DNA of 55,445 bases, taken from NCBI GenBank assembly GCA_014860455.1, contig JACZJQ010000214.1, positions 1-55,445 on the forward strand, written 5' to 3'. The DNA is from Bryobacteraceae bacterium. Its GTDB lineage: Bacteria; Acidobacteriota; Terriglobia; Bryobacterales; Bryobacteraceae. Positions within the stretch are counted from its first letter, which is position 1. Each line of letters starts with the position of its first letter. The notes beneath the pieces are model-generated. The model was not told where the DNA came from. It searched no databases and saw only the letters and a list, made by a program, of their open reading frames with translations. Below are positions 33,694 through 41,828 of this stretch, piece after piece. A program made the translations under genes and the position numbers.

Positions 33694-35868
33694 ATGCAAA
33701 CCGCGGACATGGAAGCAATCGTTGGCGGCTATCACGGGGATGTCTTCGCTCACCTGGGTCCGCATACCGACGCTGCGGGCCGCAAGGTTGTCCGTGCTTT
33801 CCTGCCTCAGGCCGCCTCGGCGGTGGTGCTGGCCGGCGAACACGAGACCCCAATGGCGCGTATCCATGCCGGCGGAATCTTCGAGGCGGCGCTGCCCGCG
33901 CTGCCCGAGCGGTACCGCTTGCGCCTCACCCTGCCCGGCGGAGGCGAGATCGTGGTTGAGGATCCTTACCGCTTCTGGCCGCAGATCAGCGACTTCGATG
34001 TCCATCTGCACGGCGAAGGCACCAACTACGAGTCCTGGCGCAGCATGGGCGCGCACCTGGTCACCGTAGATGGCGTTGAAGGCGCGCGATTCGCCGTTTG
34101 GGCGCCCTGCGCCGAAGCCGTTTGCGTCGTGGGCGATTTCAATGAATGGGACAACCACCGCCACCCCATGAGGAAGCGCGACGGCGGCATCTGGGAGTTG
34201 TTCATTCCCGGCGTGAAACAGGGCGACATCTACAAGTACTTCGTCCGGTCGCAGATCTTCGGCGTCAGCAGCCTGAAGTGCGACCCGTACGGCTTCGCTT
34301 CGGAGTGCCCGCCGAAGCAGGGTTCGGTGGTCTGGAGCCTTCGCCAGTATGAATGGCAGGACGGGGCGTGGATGGATGCGCGCGGCAAAGCAAACTGGCT
34401 GGAACGGCCGGTTTCGGCCTACGAGGTACATCTTGAATCGTGGATGAAGCCGGACTCAGGCGAGCCGCTTTCCTACCGCCAGATGGCGGACAAACTGATC
34501 CCCTATGTGAAGGACCTAGGCTTTACGCACCTGGAACTGATGCCGCCCATGGAGCATCCCTATGGCGGGTCGTGGGGCTACCAGGTGGTTGGCTATTTTG
34601 CGCCGACGGCGCGGTTTGGCACGCCGGATGATTTCCGTTCCTTCGTTGACCAGTGCCATCAGAACGGTATTGGCGTCATCATCGACTGGGTGCCGGCCCA
34701 CTTCCCCAAAGACGCCCACGGCCTCGCCCGGTTCGACGGCACCGCCTGCTACGAACACGAAGACCCCCGCAAGGGTGAGCAGAAGGAGTGGGGCACCCAC
34801 ATCTTCAACTTTGGCCGCAACGAGGTCCGCAACTTCCTGATCTCGAACGCCATGTTCTGGCTGAAGGAGTATCATATCGACGGCCTGCGGGTGGACGCCG
34901 TGGCGTCGATTCTCTATCTGGACTATTCGCGCAAGGACGGCGATTGGATCCCAAACCGCTACGGCGGCAACCACAACCTGGAGGCGATCGACTTCCTGCG
35001 GCGGTTCAACGAGGAAGCGCACACGGTACCGGGCGCGTTTACGGTGGCCGAGGAATCGACATCATTTGCCGGCGTCTCCCACCCCACCTATGCCGGTGGG
35101 TTGGGCTTCACCATGAAGTGGAACATGGGCTGGATGCACGACATGTTCTCTTACTTCAAGAACGACCCGCTGTTCCGGAAGTTCAACCACCACCACATCA
35201 CATTCAGCCTGCTCTACGCCTTCACGGAGAACTTCGTGCTGCCGATTTCGCATGACGAGGTGGTGCATGGCAAGTCGTCGCTGATCGGCAAGATGCCGGG
35301 TGACGAATGGCAGCGGTTCGCCAGCGTGCGGGCGTTTCTGGCCTATATGTGGGGACACCCCGGCAAGAAACTGCTGTTCATGGGCTGCGAACTGGGCCAG
35401 TACGAGGAGTGGAACTGGGAGACAAGCCTGCGCTGGGATCTGCTGAACTACCCGCGGCACCGCTCGTTGCATGGGTTTGTGAAGGCGCTGAACCATCTCT
35501 ACCAGTCCAACCCCGCCATGCACGAGGTGGATTTCAACGATAACGGTTTTGAGTGGATAGACATCCACGACATCGATGCGTCGGTGATCTCGTTCCTGCG
35601 GCGTGCAAAGAACGGCGACATGCTGGTGTTTGTCTGCAACTTCACGCCGCAAGTGCGGCAGCCCTACAACGTCGGCATCCCGGCGCCGGGCGCATGGCAT
35701 GAAGTGCTGAACAGCGATTGGACGGAATTTGGCGGGAGCGGCGTGTCGAATCCGGGCACCATCTGGGCGGTAGAGGGCAACTGCCAGGGCCGCGCCCACC
35801 ACACCACCCTGACACTGCCGCCGCTCGGGGTTTGCGTGCTCAAACGAGGGGAGGCGGCGCGTGGCTGA
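33694..35868 (+). CDS. glgB: 1,4-alpha-glucan branching enzyme
   Basis: A 724-residue GH13 enzyme forming alpha-1,6 branches in glycogen. The N1 domain comes first, then CBM48 (CVVGDFNEWDNHRHPM). The (beta/alpha)8 catalytic domain shows the nucleophile in GLRVDAVASILYLDYSR, the acid/base glutamate in FTVAEESTSF, and LPISHDEVVHGKSS. A C-terminal beta domain ends the chain. The length is close to E. coli GlgB, so both N-terminal domains are present. No other glg gene is in the window. Its end overlaps the following unrecognised gene by eight bases. Confidence 0.96.
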   Translation: MQTADMEAIVGGYHGDVFAHLGPHTDAAGRKVVRAFLPQAASAVVLAGEHETPMARIHAGGIFEAALPALPERYRLRLTLPGGGEIVVEDPYRFWPQISDFDVHLHGEGTNYESWRSMGAHLVTVDGVEGARFAVWAPCAEAVCVVGDFNEWDNHRHPMRKRDGGIWELFIPGVKQGDIYKYFVRSQIFGVSSLKCDPYGFASECPPKQGSVVWSLRQYEWQDGAWMDARGKANWLERPVSAYEVHLESWMKPDSGEPLSYRQMADKLIPYVKDLGFTHLELMPPMEHPYGGSWGYQVVGYFAPTARFGTPDDFRSFVDQCHQNGIGVIIDWVPAHFPKDAHGLARFDGTACYEHEDPRKGEQKEWGTHIFNFGRNEVRNFLISNAMFWLKEYHIDGLRVDAVASILYLDYSRKDGDWIPNRYGGNHNLEAIDFLRRFNEEAHTVPGAFTVAEESTSFAGVSHPTYAGGLGFTMKWNMGWMHDMFSYFKNDPLFRKFNHHHITFSLLYAFTENFVLPISHDEVVHGKSSLIGKMPGDEWQRFASVRAFLAYMWGHPGKKLLFMGCELGQYEEWNWETSLRWDLLNYPRHRSLHGFVKALNHLYQSNPAMHEVDFNDNGFEWIDIHDIDASVISFLRRAKNGDMLVFVCNFTPQVRQPYNVGIPAPGAWHEVLNSDWTEFGGSGVSNPGTIWAVEGNCQGRAHHTTLTLPPLGVCVLKRGEAARG

Positions 35869-36415
35869 TCCGCTGTATCTGTCGTTCTGGTTGAAGAACC
35901 ATTCTCCGCTGGGACTGCCCATCTATTTCCGCAAAGCCGTGGAGGCGTTTCCGGTATCGAAACTCGCCCCCGGCGGGACATTGCGCATCCATGCCCTGTC
36001 GTTCCACGAACCGCCAGTTTATGAGGAGATTTTCGAGGGCACGCCGGATCCGCAGGACCTGGCCGCCATCGCCCAGGGCTTCCTGCATGAGGATGTCGCG
36101 TTCTGCTACGAGACGCGCTGGGATCTATGGCAATGGGATGACGACTGGGCGCTGAAGCCGTCGCCGGTGGTGATCGAGTGCTACGGACCGTTGTTCGAGT
36201 CGCCCATCGGCGAACACCTGCGCGTGGACGCCGGGCATGACATCCTCTACCTGCCTTGCGAGAAAAGCGACCAGTTGCGGCCCGTGCAGTCTAATATCCG
36301 CAGCATCCTGCACCTGGCGACCGACCTGGAAGACGCCGTGGCCGCCGAGCGGCGCTTGTTGTGGTCTGAAAGCGACGATAACTTCGCCGAGCGGCTTTAC
36401 GAGATGCTGGCCTGA
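35861..36415 (+). CDS. Unrecognised protein translationally linked to glgB
   Basis: A 184-residue soluble protein I cannot place. It starts at GTG inside the glgB end, behind a good ribosome site (GAGGGGAGGCGGCGCGTG). Notable parts are the aromatic N-terminus DPLYLSFWLKNHSPLG, an acidic/tryptophan patch WDLWQWDDDW (about residue 88-97), and a C-terminal helical tail DLEDAVAAERRLLWSESDD. No signal peptide or membrane segment is seen. The aromatic patch could bind glucan, which with the overlap makes a glycogen-related role attractive, but this is inference. It overlaps the convergent receiver gene by 19 bases. Confidence 0.7.
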   Translation: MADPLYLSFWLKNHSPLGLPIYFRKAVEAFPVSKLAPGGTLRIHALSFHEPPVYEEIFEGTPDPQDLAAIAQGFLHEDVAFCYETRWDLWQWDDDWALKPSPVVIECYGPLFESPIGEHLRVDAGHDILYLPCEKSDQLRPVQSNIRSILHLATDLEDAVAAERRLLWSESDDNFAERLYEMLA

Positions 36416-36786
36416 CCGGGCTCCAGCATGTTGGAGATCAAGTTCAACAGTTCCTGGGGCAGGTAGGGTTTCAGCAACGCTTCCACTCTGGGGCGGATCT
36501 CTTCGTTCAGCGCCTCGGGCGAGTAGGGCCGTCCGCTGGAGATGATCACCTTGATGGACGCCGACTCGGCCACCAAAGCCGCCATCACATTCTCGCCGCT
36601 CATATCCGGCAGCGTGAGGTCCACGATAGCGAGGTCGATCGGCGGATCGCCGCCGCGAAACGCCGCCAAGCCGCTTTCGCCATCGCCGCACTGCACCACG
36701 GAATAGCCCTGCCGTTCAAGGTACCGGGCGAGCAATCCCCTCAACGGCGCCTCGTCTTCAATCAGCAGCAACACCGCGCCGTCCAT
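36397..36786 (-). CDS. Stand-alone response regulator receiver domain
   Basis: A 129-residue CheY-like receiver without an output domain. The acidic pocket is LLIEDEAP, the phospho-acceptor aspartate is in LAIVDLTLPDMSG (about D54), the switch serine region is VIISSGRPYSP, and the conserved lysine is in ALLKPYLPQEL. No kinase lies nearby. Its ATG shares the final A of the GT2 stop (TAATG), so the two are cotranslated. A receiver coupled to a lipid-sugar synthase gene suggests posttranslational control of envelope sugar supply, but this is unproven. Confidence 0.88.
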   Translation of the reverse strand: MDGAVLLLIEDEAPLRGLLARYLERQGYSVVQCGDGESGLAAFRGGDPPIDLAIVDLTLPDMSGENVMAALVAESASIKVIISSGRPYSPEALNEEIRPRVEALLKPYLPQELLNLISNMLEPGQASIS

Positions 36787-37547
36787 TACAGAATGCTCCC
36801 TTCAGCTGGCGCTTCCTGCCCCGGTCTGCGCCGGCGCAGCGTGCGCCAGACGCGCAATATGCCCTTGAGGTCTTCAATCGCGGTTGAAATGAGCTTGACG
36901 CGGCTGTCCGGATCCTCGTGCCAGTTGACGGGGATCTCGTTGATTCTCATACCCTCCGCTTCGGCAAGAACCAGCAGTTCCGTATCGAAGAACCAGCCGT
37001 CGTCGACGACACGGGGCACGACTCGTTCCACCGCACTCCTGCTGGCCGCCTTGAAACCGCATTGCGCGTCCTTGACGTGGGTGTGGAAGGCCAGCCGGAC
37101 GATCAGGTTGTAGGCGCGGGAGATGAATTCCCGCTTCAGCGAGCGCCCGGTCCTGGAACCGGGCAGGAGGCGCGAGCCGATGGCGACGTCGAAGCCCTGG
37201 TCGAGGATCGCGGCGATCAGAGGCTGGATGTGGGTCAGTTCGGTGGAAAGATCGACGTCCATGTAGCAGACGGCGTCGGCGGAGGAGTGGGTCCAGGCGT
37301 GACGTAGTGCGAGACCCCGCCCGCGGCGTTGGAGTTGGTGGCAGACGACATCGGGGTGGCTGGCGCTGAGGCTTGCGGCGACGTCTCCGGTTGCGTCCGT
37401 GGAGCCGTTGTTGACGATCACGATCCGCCAGTCGTGAGGGAAGCCGGATTCAGTCAGGTAGTGGCGCACTCTCTCGATGCTGCTCTCGAGCACGTGCGCT
37501 TCGTTCATGACGGGGATGACCAGATCGACCCGCTTGCGGCTTGCCAC
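36786..37547 (-). CDS. GT2 glycosyltransferase, polyprenyl-phosphate sugar synthase type
   Basis: A 253-residue GT-A enzyme resembling dolichol-phosphate mannose synthases. Motifs include DLVIPVMNEAHVLESSIE, IVNNGSTDAT, the metal-binding MDVDLSTE and VKDAQCGFKAASRSA. There is no C-terminal membrane domain, so it is the single-domain DPM1 type. It would make a polyprenyl-phosphate sugar, the donor used by GT39-like proteins such as the three elsewhere in this window. It starts at GTG with a GGAGG site 8 bases upstream that is buried in a hairpin. The receiver gene follows directly. Confidence 0.85.
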   Translation of the reverse strand: MASRKRVDLVIPVMNEAHVLESSIERVRHYLTESGFPHDWRIVIVNNGSTDATGDVAASLSASHPDVVCHQLQRRGRGLALRHAWTHSSADAVCYMDVDLSTELTHIQPLIAAILDQGFDVAIGSRLLPGSRTGRSLKREFISRAYNLIVRLAFHTHVKDAQCGFKAASRSAVERVVPRVVDDGWFFDTELLVLAEAEGMRINEIPVNWHEDPDSRVKLISTAIEDLKGILRVWRTLRRRRPGQEAPAEGSIL

Positions 37548-37555
37548 CTCGACTG

Positions 37556-37586
37556 CCTCCAGACTCCGGGCCAGACTCTCTGGAGG
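37556..37586 (-). promoter_or_regulatory. Hairpin that would sequester the GT2 ribosome site
   Basis: CCTCCAGA (37556-37563) and TCTGGAGG (37579-37586) are perfect reverse complements, separated by 15 bases. On the minus-strand mRNA, the GGAGG Shine-Dalgarno of the GT2 gene (complement of 37556-37560) forms one side of the stem. Translation of GT2 and the coupled receiver would then depend on opening this stem. Confidence 0.5.
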
Positions 37587-37696
37587 ATAACAGCGGCGGC
37601 ATCAGAGTGTAAAGAAGGCGCAGCGGAGACGGTTGCGCCGGCATCCCCCTCCGTTGGAAGCTGAATTGGACCAGGTCGCATCAGGATCGCCAAACC

Positions 37697-38659
37697 TTGA
37701 GACTCGCACTGCTCGGCTATGGCAACGTCGCGCGCGCCTTCGCGCACTTGCTCGAAAAGAAACACTCCGCCTACCCTTTCCGAATTGTGGGCATTCACAC
37801 CGCCACCCGCGGCACGGCATACAACCCTGCGGGCCTCCCCCTTGAACCCCGTTTCGACCCCGCAGCAGCCACTGTCGAGGAGTTTCTCGACCGCTCGGCC
37901 GCCGAGGTTGTCCTGGAATTGACCACTCTCAATCCCGAATCGGGCGAGCCGGCGATTTCTCACATCCGGGCAGCATTTTCGCGCGGCATGCATGTGATCA
38001 CGGCCAACAAGGGTCCAGTGGCGTTCGCTTACCGTGATCTCATCCGCGAGGCCAAACTGGCCGGCGTCGAGTTCCGCCACGAAGCGGTCACCATGGACGG
38101 CACGCCGGTTTACAGCCTGGTGCGCAACAACCTGCCGGGAGTGAAGATTCTCGGATTCGCCGGGACGCTGACCTCGACGGCGCAGTTGATCCTCCAGACG
38201 ATGCGCGAGGGCAAGAGCCTGGAACAGGGCATCGAGCAGGCGCGCTCATTCGGCTTGGCCGAGGCCGACCCGTGGTTCGACATCGACGGCTGGGATTCTG
38301 CGTGCAAAACGGCCGCCCTGGCCAACGTGCTGATGGACGCCGGAGTCACGCCGCAGGATGTTGATCGCAAGGGCATCGGCCGGATGACGCCCGACAAACT
38401 GGCCGAGGTCGAATCCAAGGGCAAGCGGGTCGTGCTGGTGAGCCGGGCCAGGCGGGTGGACGGCAGGCTGAAACTGCGCGTGCGGGCCGAGGTGCTGGAC
38501 CGCGACGACATGCTGGCCGCGGCGCGGGGATCGTCCACGGCCGTGCTGCTTGAGACCGACCTGATGGGCCAGGTGGCCGTGTTCAGCATGAATCCAACGG
38601 TCGAACAGACCGCCTATGGCGTCTTCGCCGATCTGGTCGATATCGCCCGCAGCCTATAG
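37697..38659 (+). CDS. Homoserine dehydrogenase-like protein without ACT domain
   Basis: A 320-residue NAD(P)-dependent dehydrogenase. It shows a Rossmann loop (LALLGYGNVARAFAHLL), the conserved HVITANKGPVA, and the catalytic region FDIDGWDSACK with the homoserine-binding aspartate and proton-shuttle lysine in place. It ends with the catalytic domain and has no regulatory ACT domain. The best start is TTG at 37697, keeping the nucleotide loop at the family position. A different, ACT-bearing homoserine dehydrogenase lies tail to tail with a 6-base overlap. The product may feed a distinct pathway or escape threonine inhibition. Confidence 0.8.
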   Translation: MRLALLGYGNVARAFAHLLEKKHSAYPFRIVGIHTATRGTAYNPAGLPLEPRFDPAAATVEEFLDRSAAEVVLELTTLNPESGEPAISHIRAAFSRGMHVITANKGPVAFAYRDLIREAKLAGVEFRHEAVTMDGTPVYSLVRNNLPGVKILGFAGTLTSTAQLILQTMREGKSLEQGIEQARSFGLAEADPWFDIDGWDSACKTAALANVLMDAGVTPQDVDRKGIGRMTPDKLAEVESKGKRVVLVSRARRVDGRLKLRVRAEVLDRDDMLAAARGSSTAVLLETDLMGQVAVFSMNPTVEQTAYGVFADLVDIARSL

Positions 38660-39958
38660 GCCCGATTCCATCGGCAGGGCCAGCGGCGGCTCGATCATGA
38701 AGTCCAGTCCGGCCATCCGTTCCAGCGCCCGGCGCATGCGCGACTCTTCGGTCTTCTCCACCGTGATCACGAACGGCAGGTTGCGCCAGTCCTGATCGGC
38801 GAGCTGCAGCACAGCGTCAATGCTGATTTCGTGCTCGGCCAGGATCGCCGACAGCGCCGCGATGATGCCCGGCCGGTCAGCGACGCGGAAACGCAGATAC
38901 CATGGGCGCACCTGTTCGCCGATCTCGCGCGGCTGGGCATCGACCGGTTTGGGGAAGGCGAACGGTGAAACGCGAGTCGCGCTGCCACCGCGCAGCTCGC
39001 GGGCCGCGCGCATCAAATCGCTCACCACCGCAACGCCCGTGGGCAGCGCACCCGCACCCCGCCCGTAATAGAACGTGTCGGCGCCAAAATCGCCCTTCAC
39101 CCAGACGGCGTTGTAAGCGCCCTGGACGCCGGCCATGATCGTATTCAACGGAATCAGCGACGGCCGCACCGACAGGAACAATCCGTTGTCGGTCGCCTCG
39201 GCGCCACAGATCAGGCGGATGGTCGAGTTGACTTGGCGGGCGTAGCGGAAATCGGTGGGCGTGATGCGCTGAATCCCCTCGGTGGGCACGTCGGCAGGCG
39301 CGATCCGCATACCGAAGGCCAGCAGCGCCAGCAACACCAGCTTCGACCGCGCGTCGAACCCGCCAATGTCGGCTGTCGGATCGGCCTCGGCATAGCCCAG
39401 CCGCTGCGCCTCTTTCAGCACGTCGTCAAACGCCGTGCCGTGCTTCTCGATCTCCGTGAGAATGTAGTTGCTCGTCCCGTTCAGGATGCCGAAAAATCCG
39501 CGCACCCGGTCGCCGCAGATGCCTTCCTTCAGCACCGCATGAATCGGAATCCCCCCGCATACGCTGGCTTCCATGGCCAGCGGAACGCCTTTCTCAGCCG
39601 CGGCGCGTCCAAGGGCCACGCCGTCGAGACCCATCAATTCCTTATTCGCCGTCACCACGGCCTTGCCGGCGGCGATCGCGGCTTCGACAATCTCACGCGC
39701 CACGCCCGTCCCGCCGACAAGTTCAGCGACAACCTCAACGTCGGGATGCGCCACCACCTCGCGCCAGTCCTCGGTGACCAGGACGCCGTCCAAGCCAGCA
39801 GGCAGTGTCTTCGACTTCGCCGTCCGGCTGGCCACCACGGCAACTGTCAGCGGGAAGCCCAGCTTCTGTTCAATCTGCGCGCGATTCTGGGTCAGAATGG
39901 AGAGAGTACCGCCTCCCACATTGCCGAGGCCGATGATGCCAATCTTCACTTCCCGCAT
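38654..39958 (-). CDS. hom: Homoserine dehydrogenase with ACT domain
   Basis: A 434-residue enzyme reducing aspartate semialdehyde to homoserine for threonine and methionine. Motifs are IGIIGLGNVGGGT (nucleotide binding), KAVVTANKELM, GGIPIHAVLKEG, FGILNGTSNYILTEI and the catalytic TADIGGFDARSK. The C-terminal ACT domain (about 350-425, LRFRVADRPGIIAALSAIL) implies feedback control by threonine. It is the standard bacterial form. It converges with the shorter paralogue at 37697-38659. Its start overlaps, on the opposite strand, the probable start of the next small gene. Confidence 0.93.
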   Translation of the reverse strand: MREVKIGIIGLGNVGGGTLSILTQNRAQIEQKLGFPLTVAVVASRTAKSKTLPAGLDGVLVTEDWREVVAHPDVEVVAELVGGTGVAREIVEAAIAAGKAVVTANKELMGLDGVALGRAAAEKGVPLAMEASVCGGIPIHAVLKEGICGDRVRGFFGILNGTSNYILTEIEKHGTAFDDVLKEAQRLGYAEADPTADIGGFDARSKLVLLALLAFGMRIAPADVPTEGIQRITPTDFRYARQVNSTIRLICGAEATDNGLFLSVRPSLIPLNTIMAGVQGAYNAVWVKGDFGADTFYYGRGAGALPTGVAVVSDLMRAARELRGGSATRVSPFAFPKPVDAQPREIGEQVRPWYLRFRVADRPGIIAALSAILAEHEISIDAVLQLADQDWRNLPFVITVEKTEESRMRRALERMAGLDFMIEPPLALPMESGL

Positions 39959-40298
39959 AAAAGGCCATGATACCAGCGGCAGACGCAGGCTACTTCAGTT
40001 GCTGGGTCTGGCCGCCCCGGTTGCCGCCGCTCAGTCCTACCCGCCCGAATTGATCCAGCGCGATGACCGCAACCGCGAACGCCGCCTGCCGGACGGCCGC
40101 TCGCAGACCGAGGCGATGATCAAGGAAGACCACAAGCGCAACCTGGAAGACCTGAAGAAGATGCGCGACCTGATCGCGGATGTGGAGAAGGACATCGAAA
40201 AGACCGGCGGTCAGGTGGTGTCGTTGGACAACCTGAAGCGGCTGGAAGAATTGGAAAAGACCAGCAAGAGAGTCCGCGACCGCATGCGCCGATACTGA
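39936..40298 (+). CDS. Small exported helical protein
   Basis: About 120 residues. A basic, Tat- or Sec-like signal (GRRRLLQLLGLAAPVAAAQS) is followed by a charged, helix-forming chain rich in Lys, Glu and Asp (MIKEDHKRNLEDLKKMRDL, then ELEKTSKRVRDRMRRY) that could be coiled coil. I do not recognise a family. The start is uncertain. ATG at 39936 (or 39933) keeps the whole arginine-rich signal but overlaps the hom start on the other strand. A TTG at 39999 would lose the basic part. The next gene is pyrR, 43 bases on. Confidence 0.55.
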   Translation: MPIFTSRIKGHDTSGRRRLLQLLGLAAPVAAAQSYPPELIQRDDRNRERRLPDGRSQTEAMIKEDHKRNLEDLKKMRDLIADVEKDIEKTGGQVVSLDNLKRLEELEKTSKRVRDRMRRY

Positions 40299-40341
40299 TG
40301 CCGCGCTGTGATAGCCTGGAACGTTTGAGAAGGGACCCCTG

Positions 40342-40893
40342 ATGAGCTCGACTAGAGAAAAAGCGCAACTGATGAGCGCCTCGGAGATGGATCGCACGCT
40401 GGTGCGGCTGGCGCATGAAGTACTGGAAAAATCGTCCGATCATAAATCGCTTGCCTTTATAGGCATCCGGCGGCGCGGTGTGCCCATGGCCCAGCGCCTG
40501 GCGGCGAAGATCGAGTCGCTTGAGAACATCGCCGTGCCTGTGGGCGTGCTGGACATCAACCTCTATCGCGACGACCTTTCCACAGTCGGCCCCAAGCCCG
40601 TCGTCAGCGGCACTCAGATCGACTTCCCGATCCAGGGCAAGGACGTCATCCTCATGGACGACGTTCTCTACACTGGCCGCACCATCCGCGCGGCGCTCGA
40701 TGCCCTGTTCGAACTCGGCCGCCCGGCACGCGTGCAGTTGCTGGTGCTGATCGACCGCGGCCACCGCGAACTGCCCATCGAGGCGCAATATGTCGGCCGC
40801 AAGATCCCCACCTCTTCGCGCGAGATCATCGAAGTGAAGTTCCGGGAGATCGACGAAGTCGAAAAGGTCCTGCTGGTCGAGCGGATCGACTGA
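40342..40893 (+). CDS. pyrR: PyrR, pyr operon regulator / uracil phosphoribosyltransferase
   Basis: A 183-residue phosphoribosyltransferase-fold protein. The PRPP-binding motif DVILMDDVLYTGRTIRAALDAL is intact, as are FIGIRRRGVPMAQRLA and VGVLDINLYRDDL. In Bacillus PyrR binds pyr mRNA to cause attenuation when UMP is abundant, and it has some UPRT activity. Here it heads pyrB-pyrC. The 43 bases upstream contain no visible PyrR binding loop or attenuator, so RNA-based control is unproven. The SD-like AGAAGGGA precedes the ATG; an internal ATG at 40372 is less likely. Confidence 0.93.
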   Translation: MSSTREKAQLMSASEMDRTLVRLAHEVLEKSSDHKSLAFIGIRRRGVPMAQRLAAKIESLENIAVPVGVLDINLYRDDLSTVGPKPVVSGTQIDFPIQGKDVILMDDVLYTGRTIRAALDALFELGRPARVQLLVLIDRGHRELPIEAQYVGRKIPTSSREIIEVKFREIDEVEKVLLVERID

Positions 40894-40916
40894 TCGCCCG
40901 TCACGGGAGGCGCAAC

Positions 40917-41828
40917 ATGGGCAAGGGATTGCTCGGAATTGAACCGCTGGAACGCGCCGAGATCGAACAGATGCTCGATCGCGCCCGCGCCTATCAGTTT
41001 CATGGCGGCGGCCCGCAGCCGAAGCTTACGCTTTGCGCCGGCCGGCTTGTAGTTACCCTGTTCTTCGAAAACTCCACGCGCACGCGTTCGAGCTTCGAAA
41101 TCGCCGCCAAACGCCTGGGCGCCGACACCCTGTCCATCACCGCCTCAGGCTCAAGCGTCTCCAAGGGAGAGACGCTCGTGGACACGCTGAATACGCTCGT
41201 GGCCATGCACCCCGCGGCCATCGTCATGCGCCATGCTTCGTCGGGCGCTCCCCATTTCCTGTCGCGCCACATGATGACCCCCATCATCAACGCCGGCGAC
41301 GGCACCCACGAGCACCCCACTCAAGCGCTGCTCGATGCCCGCACCATTCTCGACCGCCTCGGCCGGCTCGAAGGCCTTCGCGTCGCCATCATCGGCGACA
41401 TCGCCCATAGCCGCGTGGCGCGATCAAACGTCCATCTGCTCTCAAAGTTCGGCGCCGACATCGTCCTCTGCGGGCCGCCGCCGCTGCTGCCGCCGCAAAT
41501 GGCGGTGATCGCTCCCGGCGTCACCCTCGAATACGACATCCGCAAAGCCGTCAAGGACGCCGACGTCGTCATGATGCTGCGCGTCCAACTCGAACGCATC
41601 CACGAACCGGCCATCCAGGCGGGCGAGTATTTCCGCTTCTACGGCCTGCGCCTGGAGCATCTCGAACTGGCCCAGCCGCACGCCATCGTCATGCACCCCG
41701 GCCCCATCAACCGCGGGCGCGAGATCTCTTCGGAAGTCGCCGATTCGCAGCGGTCGATGATTCTCAACCAGGTGGAAAACGGAGTCGCCGTGCGTATGGC
41801 GGTCCTCGAAAAGGTACTACTGCAGTGA
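40917..41828 (+). CDS. pyrB: Aspartate carbamoyltransferase catalytic subunit
   Basis: A 303-residue enzyme joining carbamoyl phosphate and aspartate, the first committed pyrimidine step. The carbamoyl-phosphate site is FFENSTRTRSSFEIAAKRLG, with GTHEHPTQALLDARTI and the late HPGPINRG motif also present. No pyrI regulatory subunit follows. The ribosome site GGGAGGCGCAAC lies just before the ATG at 40917, 23 bases after pyrR. The stop overlaps pyrC as GTGA. Neighbouring pyrC suggests an ATCase-DHOase pair, as found in several bacteria where the two form a complex. Confidence 0.96.
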   Translation: MGKGLLGIEPLERAEIEQMLDRARAYQFHGGGPQPKLTLCAGRLVVTLFFENSTRTRSSFEIAAKRLGADTLSITASGSSVSKGETLVDTLNTLVAMHPAAIVMRHASSGAPHFLSRHMMTPIINAGDGTHEHPTQALLDARTILDRLGRLEGLRVAIIGDIAHSRVARSNVHLLSKFGADIVLCGPPPLLPPQMAVIAPGVTLEYDIRKAVKDADVVMMLRVQLERIHEPAIQAGEYFRFYGLRLEHLELAQPHAIVMHPGPINRGREISSEVADSQRSMILNQVENGVAVRMAVLEKVLLQ

